From: UBA6168 sp031426435
GTDB lineage: Bacteria > Bacteroidota > Bacteroidia > Chitinophagales > Saprospiraceae
Length of the DNA stretch: 23,531 bases
Direction: 5' to 3'
Assembly (NCBI GenBank): GCA_031426435.1
Contig: JANPLH010000606.1
Location: 1 to 23,531 of the forward strand
Shown: positions 1 to 6,431 of the stretch, piece by piece
Layout of the letters: every line of letters begins with the position of its first letter
Numbering within the stretch: the first letter of the stretch is position 1
Translations under genes and position numbers: made by a program
Notes under the pieces: generated by a model
Database searches by the model: none
The model's input: the letters and a program-made list of their open reading frames with translations, nothing else
What the model was told of the DNA's origin: nothing

Positions 1-204
1 CTTTTGATGAATGAAAACATCGAGAAGACAAAAGTTATAGACTTAACAGACAGACGCAAAAAACAGAATTACTTTATTGAGTACCTGGGTTACAGATTTA
101 TTTCTGGCTATAACGAAAATAAGCATGTGCCTCTTCAACTCAGAATTTCGAAACAAAAGAAAAGGCGATATGCTGAACGTCTTCAAAAGGCTTTTATTCT
201 GTAT
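1..204 (+). pseudogene. Reverse transcriptase, C-terminal palm/thumb fragment (open to left edge, cut off on right)
   Basis: The frame is open to base 1, so the fragment begins outside the window. Numbering from the TTG at base 4, residues 3-12 read NENIEKTKVI, matching the RT motif with the conserved KTK of the palm. Residues 26-32 read EYLGYRF, the (F/Y)LG(Y/F) motif that follows. Residues 46-67 are a basic helix (RISKQKKRRY onward) typical of the start of the thumb. Domain recognition is from motif pattern only. After about base 204 the frame continues to 870, but that part is antisense to well-conserved ccmF and is not RT sequence. The AT-rich composition of 1-200 differs sharply from what follows. 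The catalytic YxDD box would lie upstream of the window. Group II intron, retron, DGR and defence (DRT/Abi-like) RTs all share these motifs, so the class cannot be decided here. Whether the gene is truly truncated or the junction is an assembly chimera is open. Confidence 0.6.
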
Positions 205-1293
205 GGCAAAGAGGCCAAGGGTAATGAGGGCAAACGTGGACATGAACGCTACGAGTTGCGTCTCCAAGCCCATCTCCGTGAACGAGTGCACGGAGCCCTC
301 GCCCAAGATACCGCTGCGTGTGAGGAACGTGGAGTAAAGAATCAAAATGAAAGAACCGATGTAAAACAGCATCGTGCTTTTGATGGAATACCCCGTGCTG
401 CGGGCAACGAGGTGGGTATGGATGCCGCCTACCAGCAAAATCCAAGGAACGAGCGAGGCATTCTCGACGGGGTCCCAGGCCCAGTAGCCGCCGAAAGTGA
501 GCGCCTCATAAGCCCATGCGCTGCCCATCAGGATTCCGATGCCAAGGATGGAACCACTGAACAATGCCCAAGGCATAGCAGGCTTCATCCATGCTTTGTA
601 CTCCCTTGTCCAGAGGCCAGCGATGGCGAAAGCGAAGGGCACCACCGTGGAGGCGAAACCGAGGAACAGCGTCGGCGGGTGAATGGTCATCCAATAATTT
701 TGGAGCAGGGGGTTCAGGCCATTGCCCTTGATGAGCTTCACGTAGTCGGCATTGGCAAAGATGGGGGCGTCAATCGTATCACGAAGGAGCAGGAGTGGAT
801 TGCTGCCCATCTTGATGTCATCGGTGAAATAGATGCCGACAATCATGGTAAAGATAAAAGCCTGCACTAAAGCGATGCTTGACAGCACGGGCGCTTCCCA
901 TTTTTTGGCAGTGAACATCAGCACCAGACCCAAGACAACGTGCCAGAACATCCAGAGCAGGAAGCTGCCTTCTTGCCCTTCCCAAAATGCGGAGAAAATG
1001 TACTTGAAGGGCAGGTCTTCGCTGACGTGCAATTGGGCGTACTGGTACTCGAATCGGTGGTTTATCATGGTGGCCAGCACCGTACCGATGATAACGAAAA
1101 CGCTTAGGCTGTGCAGCAGGAATGCGCTTCTGCCAATTTTCCGCCACCCATCGTATTCGGGCAGGTCACGCCGTTGCGTAGCAAAAAAATAGCCCACTGC
1201 ACCCAGCAGGCTCATCACAAAGCCAAATATGAGGGAAAAATGACCAAGCTGCTTGTAAATCAAGGCTTCGCCGATGTATTTTACTTCTTCCAT
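43..1293 (-). CDS. ccmF: Cytochrome c maturation protein CcmF (CcsA/CcmF family), 3'-truncated
   Basis: CcmF is the membrane haem lyase component that joins haem, handed over by CcmE, to apocytochrome c on the outer side of the inner membrane. The protein has many membrane helices. The WWD haem-handling signature lies at residues 268-285 (GGYWAWDPVENASLVPWI), HPPTLFLG at 205-212 and LTRSGILGEGSVHSF at 324-338, all hallmarks of the family. The ATG at 1293 gives an N-terminus (MEEVKYIGEALI) typical of the family, and ccmE lies upstream on the same strand. Convincing family sequence stops near residue 363-365 (base ~202). The remaining ~52 residues to the stop at 43 are antisense to a reverse transcriptase and look meaningless. 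Full-length CcmF is normally well over 600 residues, so the C-terminal half is missing. The product would probably not work alone. Identity is firm; whether the break is biological is uncertain. Confidence 0.9.
   Translation of the reverse strand: MEEVKYIGEALIYKQLGHFSLIFGFVMSLLGAVGYFFATQRRDLPEYDGWRKIGRSAFLLHSLSVFVIIGTVLATMINHRFEYQYAQLHVSEDLPFKYIFSAFWEGQEGSFLLWMFWHVVLGLVLMFTAKKWEAPVLSSIALVQAFIFTMIVGIYFTDDIKMGSNPLLLLRDTIDAPIFANADYVKLIKGNGLNPLLQNYWMTIHPPTLFLGFASTVVPFAFAIAGLWTREYKAWMKPAMPWALFSGSILGIGILMGSAWAYEALTFGGYWAWDPVENASLVPWILLVGGIHTHLVARSTGYSIKSTMLFYIGSFILILYSTFLTRSGILGEGSVHSFTEMGLETQLVAFMSTFALITLGLFAIQNKSLLKTFSISPFLLFRNSELKRHMLIFVIARNKSVTQVLNKVILFFASVC
199..210. other. Junction between reverse transcriptase fragment and ccmF
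   Basis: Left of this point the plus strand encodes RT-like sequence in AT-rich DNA. Right of it the minus strand encodes conserved CcmF in more GC-rich DNA. Both genes lose their C-terminal parts here: RT after about AFILY (ending at 204) and CcmF after about LGLFAI (its isoleucine codon at 202-204). No target-site duplication or inverted terminal repeat is visible on the one side available. The exact base cannot be fixed without intact homologues. Confidence 0.55.
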
Positions 1294-1302
1294 TGAGAGT
1301 AT

Positions 1303-1375
1303 TTGTGGCCACCCAATTTATTGGGCAGGCCGAGAGTGCCACCACCGGCCTGCCCAATGAATTGGGCGGCCACAA
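1303..1375. repeat. Nested inverted repeat (REP-like hairpin) between ccmE and ccmF
   Basis: Two 30-base arms, 1303-1332 and 1346-1375, are complementary with only two mismatches, both of which can form G-U pairs in one of the RNA strands. The loop is 13 bases. Each arm also holds its own small palindrome (CCCAAT-TT/GA-ATTGGG), so the arms could fold singly as well. It fills nearly all of the 87-base gap between the ccmE stop and the ccmF start. It could act as an attenuator or mRNA stabiliser inside the operon, or be a mobile REP-type repeat. No T-run follows, so a simple terminator is less likely. Confidence 0.75.
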
Positions 1376-1380
1376 GTGGC

Positions 1381-1779
1381 TTATGAGCTTTTCTCCGACT
1401 TGATATAAACTTCTTCGTCTTTGTATTTGGAGGGGCATTTCAATAATACGTCCTTGGCCAGGAAATCTTCGCCGCTCATTTTGCCCGTCACGACGATTTG
1501 CTCGGACATCTCAAAGTCCTTTGGTTTGGCAGCCAGCAGCACCACTTTGCGCTCTTCGCCCTTGGCGTCACGGATGAAAAACGTGAAGTAGTTCGGGTCT
1601 TTGGTAGGCTCGTAATACATCTCCTTGTCCTTGGCGAGCTGCCCAGCTATTTTCACCTCTTTTTGGCTTTCCATTGCCGAGGCAAAATCGGAGTAAGTGT
1701 TCACCTCTGGCGGTGACTTGATGAGCATGAAGGCCGCTGCGACCATCATAACCAATGCGACGATATAAATCTTTTTCAT
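1381..1779 (-). CDS. ccmE: Cytochrome c maturation haem chaperone CcmE, cysteine (CxxxY) variant
   Basis: CcmE binds haem covalently on the periplasmic side and passes it to CcmF. The 132-residue product starts with a short cytoplasmic MKK and one membrane anchor (about residues 4-20), followed by an OB-fold domain, the usual size and plan for the family. The C-terminal haem-binding motif reads LAKDVLLKCPSKYKDE. In E. coli the matching stretch is LAKEVLAKHDENY, where the histidine carries the haem. Here C115 replaces that histidine and Y119 keeps the tyrosine, giving the CxxxY form known from archaeal and Desulfovibrio CcmE. It lies 87 bases upstream of ccmF on the same strand, so the two were probably co-transcribed. 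The ATG at 1779 is the only sensible start before the anchor. Confidence in the family is high. Confidence 0.92.
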   Translation of the reverse strand: MKKIYIVALVMMVAAAFMLIKSPPEVNTYSDFASAMESQKEVKIAGQLAKDKEMYYEPTKDPNYFTFFIRDAKGEERKVVLLAAKPKDFEMSEQIVVTGKMSGEDFLAKDVLLKCPSKYKDEEVYIKSEKSS

Positions 1780-2088
1780 AGCAAGTAGGTGTTGGAAGTT
1801 TAGTGGGTTTAAGCAGTTTCGAAGGTTTAGCCGGGCTGCCGCTAAACCTTCTAAACTTTCCTAAACATCCTAAACCAATTTAGGAGGCAAATGTAGCAAG
1901 CTTGGGCCTCACTACCTATTCCTGCGTGTCAAACAACTGTCAGCACCTTTGGTTTGTCGGGCGTAAGTTGTTTTTAAGCGGAGATATTTTGCATTGTGGA
2001 TTTAAGGCAGTTCTTTCGCTCTTGCGTTATCATCAACGGGGGTCGCCAAACAAACGACCCTTACTTTTCACCAATAAAAACTCATTTA
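1780..2088. other. Divergent intergenic region between ccmE and the DUF4870 gene
   Basis: These 309 bases should hold promoters for both divergent genes. A hairpin with 11-base arms, 1821-1831 and 1841-1851 (GAAGGTTTAGC / GCTAAACCTTC), lies in the ccmE leader. It sits among further copies of a TTTAG/CTAAA motif at 1801-1876. On the minus strand TACATTTG (1895-1888) fits the Bacteroidota -7 box TAnnTTTG, but I see no TTTG at the right distance before it. No clear promoter was found for the plus strand gene. No coding sequence is supported here. Confidence 0.5.
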
Positions 2089-2451
2089 ATGGAAACGTTA
2101 GACCATTTCGAAGACGAGAGCTATCAACCAACTCCTGATGAAAAAACGATGGCGATTTTGTCGCATATCCTGACCCTTGTCTCAGGGTTCTTAGCTCCGC
2201 TGATTATTTATTTGATAAAAAAGGACGAGTCGCCTTATGTTCGGAAGCATGCCATTGAGTCGCTCAATTTTCAGATTTCGATTGCAATTTATGCCATTGG
2301 AGCATCCATTCTGATGATTATCCTTATTGGCTTTTTCCTGCTGATTGGCGTAGGCATATTGGCCGTCGTTCTTGCCATCATCGCCACTGTTAAAGCCAGC
2401 GAAGGCAAGTTTTACAGGTATCCGTTTACACTGAGATTAATAAAGGAGTAA
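2089..2451 (+). CDS. DUF4870 domain-containing membrane protein
   Basis: This 120-residue protein has an acidic N-terminus (METLDHFEDESYQPTPDEK), then a helix beginning MAILSHILTLVSGFLAPLII. A charged loop follows containing KKDESPYVRKHAIESLNFQ, and then two more hydrophobic helices up to a short polar tail ending LIKE. The loop pattern, with residues like YVRKHA-ESLNFQ between helix 1 and 2, is the signature of DUF4870 (TMEM-like) proteins of the inner membrane, whose function is not established. The frame is open 31 codons further upstream, but I start at the ATG at 2089 because the upstream residues do not look like family sequence and the family normally begins shortly before the first helix. 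It stands alone, converging with galE. Confidence 0.8.
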   Translation: METLDHFEDESYQPTPDEKTMAILSHILTLVSGFLAPLIIYLIKKDESPYVRKHAIESLNFQISIAIYAIGASILMIILIGFFLLIGVGILAVVLAIIATVKASEGKFYRYPFTLRLIKE

Positions 2452-2453
2452 GT

Positions 2454-2520
2454 GATTGCTTGATTGTTGGATTGCTTGATTGTTCCTAAAAAACAATCAA
2501 GCAATTCAGCAATCCAACAA
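2454..2520. terminator. Convergent terminator hairpin with internal tandem repeat
   Basis: The left arm 2464-2484 pairs with 2492-2520 around a short loop; the right arm carries eight extra bases that would bulge out. The left side contains a 15-base unit GATTGCTTGATTGTT twice (2454-2468 and 2470-2484). The structure fills the gap between the DUF4870 stop (2451) and the galE stop (2523) and is followed by TTTT on the plus strand, so it probably terminates both genes. Confidence 0.7.
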
Positions 2521-2522
2521 TT

Positions 2523-3536
2523 TTAAGCACTCTTCACTTGCCAAGCCCAAGCCGAACGCATTATCTCCTCAATACCTCGGATGGGCTTCCAGCCCAACAG
2601 CCGTTCGGCTTTGTCTCGGTTGGCGTAAATGCTGACCACATCGCCTGCCCGGCGAGGCCCCATGATATAGTTCAGTTTTTGCCCCGACACCTTCTCAAAG
2701 GCATGGATAGCTTCCAGCACCGTCACCCCGTCGCCGATACCAACGTTGAAGATTTCGCTTTGAACTTTGGGGGCAGTCATAAGATAGCGCAGGCAAGCCG
2801 TATGAGCCGCCGCCAGGTCCATCACATGGATATAGTCCCTTACGCAGGAACCATCACGAGTATCGTAATCGCTGCCGAAGACCGTCATGCTCTCCCGCTT
2901 GCCAATGGCCGTTTCGGTGATGACTGGCACGAGGTTGCTAGCCTTCGAGCGGGGCGATTCGCCAATGAGTGCTGACTCGTGCGCCCCCGCTGGATTGAAA
3001 TAGCGGAGCGAAATGGCCCTAACTTCCTTGGTCACCTTCGTAAAATCTTCGATGATTTTTTCGCCCATCTGCTTCGTGCGGGCGTAAGGGCATTCGGCCT
3101 CCTGGAAGGGCGTCGCCTCCGTCACGGGCAGTTCCTTGGCATTGCCATAAACCGAGCAACTGCTGGAAAAAATGACATTCAACACCCCGAACTCCTGCGC
3201 ACAGGCGAGCACATTCAGGAGGCTCTCGTTGTTGTTGTGGAAATAACGCAGCGGCTGGAATACCGACTCTTCCACACTTTTCAGCGCCGCAAAATGGATG
3301 ATGCCGATGATGCCAGGGTTCTTCTCGAAAACCTGCCGGGTCTTTTTCAAGTCGCAGAGGTCAACCCGGTAGTTTTTCACCCGTTTACCCGTTATCTTAT
3401 GGATGCCGGCCAGCGCCGCTTCGTCGCTATTGGAGAGGTTGTCAATGGAAATGACCTCGAAGCCATTGTTTATCAAATCAACGATGGTATGGCTGCCGAT
3501 ATAGCCGCAGCCGCCCGTGACGAGCACTTTTTGCAT
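2523..3536 (-). CDS. galE: UDP-glucose 4-epimerase GalE
   Basis: GalE interconverts UDP-glucose and UDP-galactose in the cytoplasm with bound NAD, supplying galactose units for polysaccharides. The 337-residue length is normal for the family. The N-terminus MQKVLVTGGCGYIGSH holds the NAD-binding GxxGxxG (G8, G11, G14). The short-chain dehydrogenase active site is present as a serine cluster at 124-128 (SSSCS) and Y151-x3-K155 (YARTK). Substrate-site features such as RYFNPAGAH (about 179-187), near-C-terminal RRAGDV and LGWKP are those of GalE. The ATG at 3536 directly precedes the Rossmann strand, so the start is secure. It is flanked by unrelated genes and is probably a single-gene unit that ends at the hairpin shared with the DUF4870 gene. 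Confidence 0.95.
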   Translation of the reverse strand: MQKVLVTGGCGYIGSHTIVDLINNGFEVISIDNLSNSDEAALAGIHKITGKRVKNYRVDLCDLKKTRQVFEKNPGIIGIIHFAALKSVEESVFQPLRYFHNNNESLLNVLACAQEFGVLNVIFSSSCSVYGNAKELPVTEATPFQEAECPYARTKQMGEKIIEDFTKVTKEVRAISLRYFNPAGAHESALIGESPRSKASNLVPVITETAIGKRESMTVFGSDYDTRDGSCVRDYIHVMDLAAAHTACLRYLMTAPKVQSEIFNVGIGDGVTVLEAIHAFEKVSGQKLNYIMGPRRAGDVVSIYANRDKAERLLGWKPIRGIEEIMRSAWAWQVKSA

Positions 3537-3889
3537 GAATATTATTTTCGGTTCGTTTAGAAAATTCGTGGATTGGAAATGTGGCGCAAGGTAATTGAAA
3601 ATGGGAAATTGGTCATTGCCAACAACCTGGATGCGACTAATCGCTGATGGCTAAAGCGGCACAAATAAACGGTAGATGCAAGATTCAATGAATGTTTTTA
3701 ACAATAAGCTATTTAAAAAATATTTACCTATAAACTACCCTTTTGAACATTCATCAGTGGGCTTCCGTTTCAAATTTAACACCTAAAAAAGATTGGAATT
3801 ATACCGGTTTATTCTCTTCTCCAGATTGCGAACCAACCAGCATGGGGCCTCTCACCTTATTTACAATTTTATAACAAAAAACTCAAATT
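3537..3889. other. Intergenic region upstream of galE and the OmpA lipoprotein gene
   Basis: This 353-base stretch lies between divergent genes and becomes AT-rich from about 3660. I see no RNA gene or supported coding frame. On the minus strand TAAATTTG (3778-3771) resembles the -7 box TAnnTTTG, but it lies ~235 bases from galE and has no matching -33 box. An open plus-strand frame at 3793-4023 overlaps the OmpA gene start in another frame and lacks protein-like features. Confidence 0.4.
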
Positions 3890-4795
3890 ATGAAAAAGCT
3901 TTTGATCACCGTCCTTTCCTTTTCTATTTTACTTTCTTCCTGCGTAGTAGGCAAGAAGAAATACGAAGACCTAGAAAGCAGACGCAACGCATTGCAGGTG
4001 CAGTACGACAGCCTTCACAATGATTATACCTATTGTGAAAGCCAAGTTGACTCCCTAAAAAGTGAAATGGTTGTGAGGGGTACTGTTCTCGAAGAACAAC
4101 GCCAGCAGTACACCACACTCCAACAGAAACTTGATGATTTTCAGAAAACGAACAATAACTTGCTGAATCGTTTGTCTGATTTCTCCATTGTGGACGAAAA
4201 AGGTGCAGAAAGCATCAAGAAATCTTTGGAGGTCATCAACCAGCAAAACGCCTACATCGCCGACATGTCGTCCAGCATGAAACGCAAGGACAGCCTCAAC
4301 AACATGCTGATAATGAAGCTGAAGCGGTCACTGGTCAACGTTGACGATAAGGACGTTTCTGTAAACGTCAAAAAAGGAGTCGTCTATATTTCCCTTTCTG
4401 ACAAAATGCTATACAAGTCTGGCAGCTCCAAGATAAACCCTGGGGCAGATACCATCCTTGCAAAGATTGCCAAAGTCATCAATGACCATCAGAACTTTGA
4501 CATATTGGTAGAAGGGCATACAGATAATATACCGATTGGAAACATCAATTGCATTGAAGACAATTGGGATTTGAGTACTAGCCGTGCAACTGCCATAGTC
4601 AGGATATTGCAGACCAAATACAACGTGCCCCCTCAAAGAATGACCGCTGGTGGGCGTTCGCATTATGATGGCAAAAACGGCAATTTGACCGAACAAGAAC
4701 GTGGCCTAAACCGTCGGACCGAGATTGTGATGCTGCCCAAACTTGACCAATTTTTTCAATTGATGGAGCCGGATGGCTCCACTGGTAGCAGGTAG
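3890..4795 (+). CDS. OmpA-family outer membrane lipoprotein with N-terminal coiled coil
   Basis: This is probably an outer membrane lipoprotein that holds peptidoglycan through its C-terminal OmpA domain. A lipoprotein signal runs MKKLLITVLSFSILLSSC with lipidated C18. Residues ~22-95 are rich in charged and Gln/Leu heptads (KKKYEDLESRRNALQ and onward), typical of a coiled coil. The OmpA/MotB domain covers about 165-285. It includes VEGHTDN at 207-213 with the peptidoglycan-contacting aspartate, and NRRTEIVM at 274-281 with the conserved arginines. It is a self-contained unit with a strong terminator at 4849-4888. The ATG at 3890 gives the signal peptide directly. The domain arrangement is common in Bacteroidota; the exact role of this copy is unknown. 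Confidence 0.9.
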   Translation: MKKLLITVLSFSILLSSCVVGKKKYEDLESRRNALQVQYDSLHNDYTYCESQVDSLKSEMVVRGTVLEEQRQQYTTLQQKLDDFQKTNNNLLNRLSDFSIVDEKGAESIKKSLEVINQQNAYIADMSSSMKRKDSLNNMLIMKLKRSLVNVDDKDVSVNVKKGVVYISLSDKMLYKSGSSKINPGADTILAKIAKVINDHQNFDILVEGHTDNIPIGNINCIEDNWDLSTSRATAIVRILQTKYNVPPQRMTAGGRSHYDGKNGNLTEQERGLNRRTEIVMLPKLDQFFQLMEPDGSTGSR

Positions 4796-4848
4796 CCTAT
4801 CTAATTGATACAGATTAAATCTTAGGCCATCCTTTCATTAGATGAGCA

Positions 4849-4888
4849 AAAAAAATGGGCAAACCTTTGCAGGTTTGCCCATTTTTTT
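4849..4888. terminator. Bidirectional intrinsic terminator
   Basis: An 18-base perfect stem, 4849-4866 and 4871-4888 (AATGGGCAAACCT / AGGTTTGCCCATT core), has a four-base loop TTGC. The A-run on the left and T-run on the right allow termination in both directions. It lies between the OmpA lipoprotein stop (4795) and the stop of the convergent TapB-like gene (4962). Confidence 0.9.
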
Positions 4889-4961
4889 GAGGTTTATTAG
4901 TTTTCTACTCTTGATTTTGAAGGTGCAAAGGTGGGGGTTAAATTGCCGGACTGGCAAGCCA

Positions 4962-5666
4962 TTATTTTTCAAACTTGGTCAAAACCGTCGAGCTTTCCAC
5001 CTTGCCGTTTTTGTCATAGTTCTCTGTTTTCACCATGCCTACGCCTATGGCATACCAGGTGGTAGTCTTGGCTTTCATTTTAAAAATGGCCTTCACATCC
5101 GTATCCTGTGTGATTTTGATACAATCAAAAGTGCCAGCTGGAGTGGTTACGGATTCATTGCCTTCCACCTTTCTGTTGGTGACGTTCATCTTGATGGTCA
5201 TCAGCTTGATGCCATTCATGCTGGCTTTCATTTCAATATTGCCATCGGGCAAGGTTTGGCCGGGCGTAAGTTCATTGGGAAATTCCATAGCATCGCCCGT
5301 CACCTCCATTTCCATCTCCTGCGTGCTGGCAGTGGCCTCTGGGTTCAACATCGAGCGCATATCAATGAAGATAGAATTGCCCTTACAGGTCACGTCATAA
5401 CTGGTAGTAGTCGAGCGCTTACCTTTTTCGTCGGAGCTTTCCATTTCAATCGTGGCCTTAAAACCGTCATCGAGACCATCAACTTCCTTTACCGTTTGCT
5501 TGGTGATGGAGTTCGGCCTGCCCTTGCTGTCATAATGTGTTAACTCCATGCGGATGCCTTCTTTAAAGGCCATATAGCCGTTCTCGCAAACAGTGCTTTG
5601 TGAAAAAATGGAAGTAGAAACGAGCAGCAAGCAAGCTGCGGTAAGGATGGAAACTTGTTTTTTCAT
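4962..5666 (-). CDS. Secreted TapB/DUF3108-like protein
   Basis: The 234-residue product has a clear Sec signal peptide (MKKQVSILTAACLLLVSTSIFSQ, cleavage after ~23). The mature part is built of beta-strand-like segments with a motif order typical of the TapB/DUF3108 group: GTLP-like region (LPDGNIEMKASMNG), TTPAGTFDCIKI, then TTTWYAIGVGMVKTENYDKNG near the end. The AGTFDC-KI and WYA-GVGMVK pieces are the strongest marks. The function is unknown, but such proteins are envelope or secreted beta-rich proteins. The frame is open 26 codons further upstream; I choose the ATG at 5666 because it begins the signal peptide. It is a single-gene unit facing the OmpA lipoprotein gene. Confidence 0.75.
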   Translation of the reverse strand: MKKQVSILTAACLLLVSTSIFSQSTVCENGYMAFKEGIRMELTHYDSKGRPNSITKQTVKEVDGLDDGFKATIEMESSDEKGKRSTTTSYDVTCKGNSIFIDMRSMLNPEATASTQEMEMEVTGDAMEFPNELTPGQTLPDGNIEMKASMNGIKLMTIKMNVTNRKVEGNESVTTPAGTFDCIKITQDTDVKAIFKMKAKTTTWYAIGVGMVKTENYDKNGKVESSTVLTKFEK

Positions 5667-5864
5667 GACGTAATTCGATTTAGAAAAGGTTTTTAATAAA
5701 GCTGTTATGGGCAACAAAACTAACCAATTTAATCCTGCCCTCAAAGCCTCCTTTAGAGCAATAAACTATCGGAATGCCATAAATTTCATTCCACGCAAGC
5801 TACCAGTTTGCCTAATATTGCGCCGCTTTTCCCCATTCAATCCGTCAAACCTTCAATCCTTCAA

Positions 5865-6431
5865 ATGGGCAAGTTCACAAAATCTATACTCCACCACCAC
5901 CGGGAGTTCATCGAAAATCAAAAGATGTTTTTCACCGCCACATCGCCGCTAGGTGGTGAAGGGCATATCAACCTCTCGCCCAAGGGCATTGACGGCTTTC
6001 GGGTGCTTTCTGACAACCAAGTAGGTTATATGGATTTCATTGGCAGCGGCAACGAAACCTCAGCGCACTTGCTCGAAAATGGCCGCATCACCTTCATGTT
6101 CTGCGCCTACGAAGGCCCGCCGAACATCCTGCGTTTGTATGGGAGCGGATACGCCGTTCTTCCAGGCACAGCAAATTGGGAATTGTTTGCTCCGCAATTC
6201 AAGATTTATGCAAGCACCCGCCAAATCATCATAGCCAATATTGACCTCGTGCAAACCTCTTGCGGTTACGGGGTGCCGCTCTACCAGCACCTCGGCGAAC
6301 GGGAGCATTTGTTCGATTGGGCAAGAAAGAAGGGTGAAAAAGGGTTAGAAGAGTATATTCAAGAAAAAAACTTAGTCAGCATTGATGGCCTGCCAACAGC
6401 CCATCAAACACTTCAAACTCCGCAAACATGA
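5865..6431 (+). CDS. Pyridoxamine 5'-phosphate oxidase-fold (PNPOx-like) family protein
   Basis: This 188-residue protein carries the split-barrel flavin-binding fold of PNPOx-like proteins. Visible family features are HREFIENQKMFFTAT near the N-terminus, GHINLSPKGIDGFRVL (~33-48), GYMDFIGSGNETSAHL, the strand NGRITFMFCAYEGPPNILR, and LYGSGYAV. These match the subgroup that probably binds FMN or F420 and is not the true PdxH. The C-terminal part (QTSCGYGVPLYQHLGER) is also typical. I start at the ATG at 5865; the frame extends upstream to a TTG at 5808 but those residues do not resemble the family. Its TGA overlaps the ATG of the next gene (ATGA at 6428-6431), so the two are very probably translated in a coupled way. 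The substrate is unknown. Confidence 0.85.
   Translation: MGKFTKSILHHHREFIENQKMFFTATSPLGGEGHINLSPKGIDGFRVLSDNQVGYMDFIGSGNETSAHLLENGRITFMFCAYEGPPNILRLYGSGYAVLPGTANWELFAPQFKIYASTRQIIIANIDLVQTSCGYGVPLYQHLGEREHLFDWARKKGEKGLEEYIQEKNLVSIDGLPTAHQTLQTPQT

Noticed and set aside
1..204. Clean insertion sequence or group II intron end inside ccmF
   Set aside because: The RT frame lacks its own stop before the junction and no terminal repeat or intron domain V/VI-like hairpin is seen; only one side is visible, so a clean insertion is not supported.
205..870. Continuation of the plus-strand open frame after the RT fragment, giving a 288-residue product
   Set aside because: This part is exactly antisense to conserved CcmF motifs (WWD region, HPPTLFLG) and its translation is low-complexity and charged, so it is not real protein.
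3793..4023. Plus-strand frame overlapping the start of the OmpA lipoprotein gene
   Set aside because: The lipoprotein frame has a perfect signal and lipobox, while this one has no features and shares its DNA in another frame.
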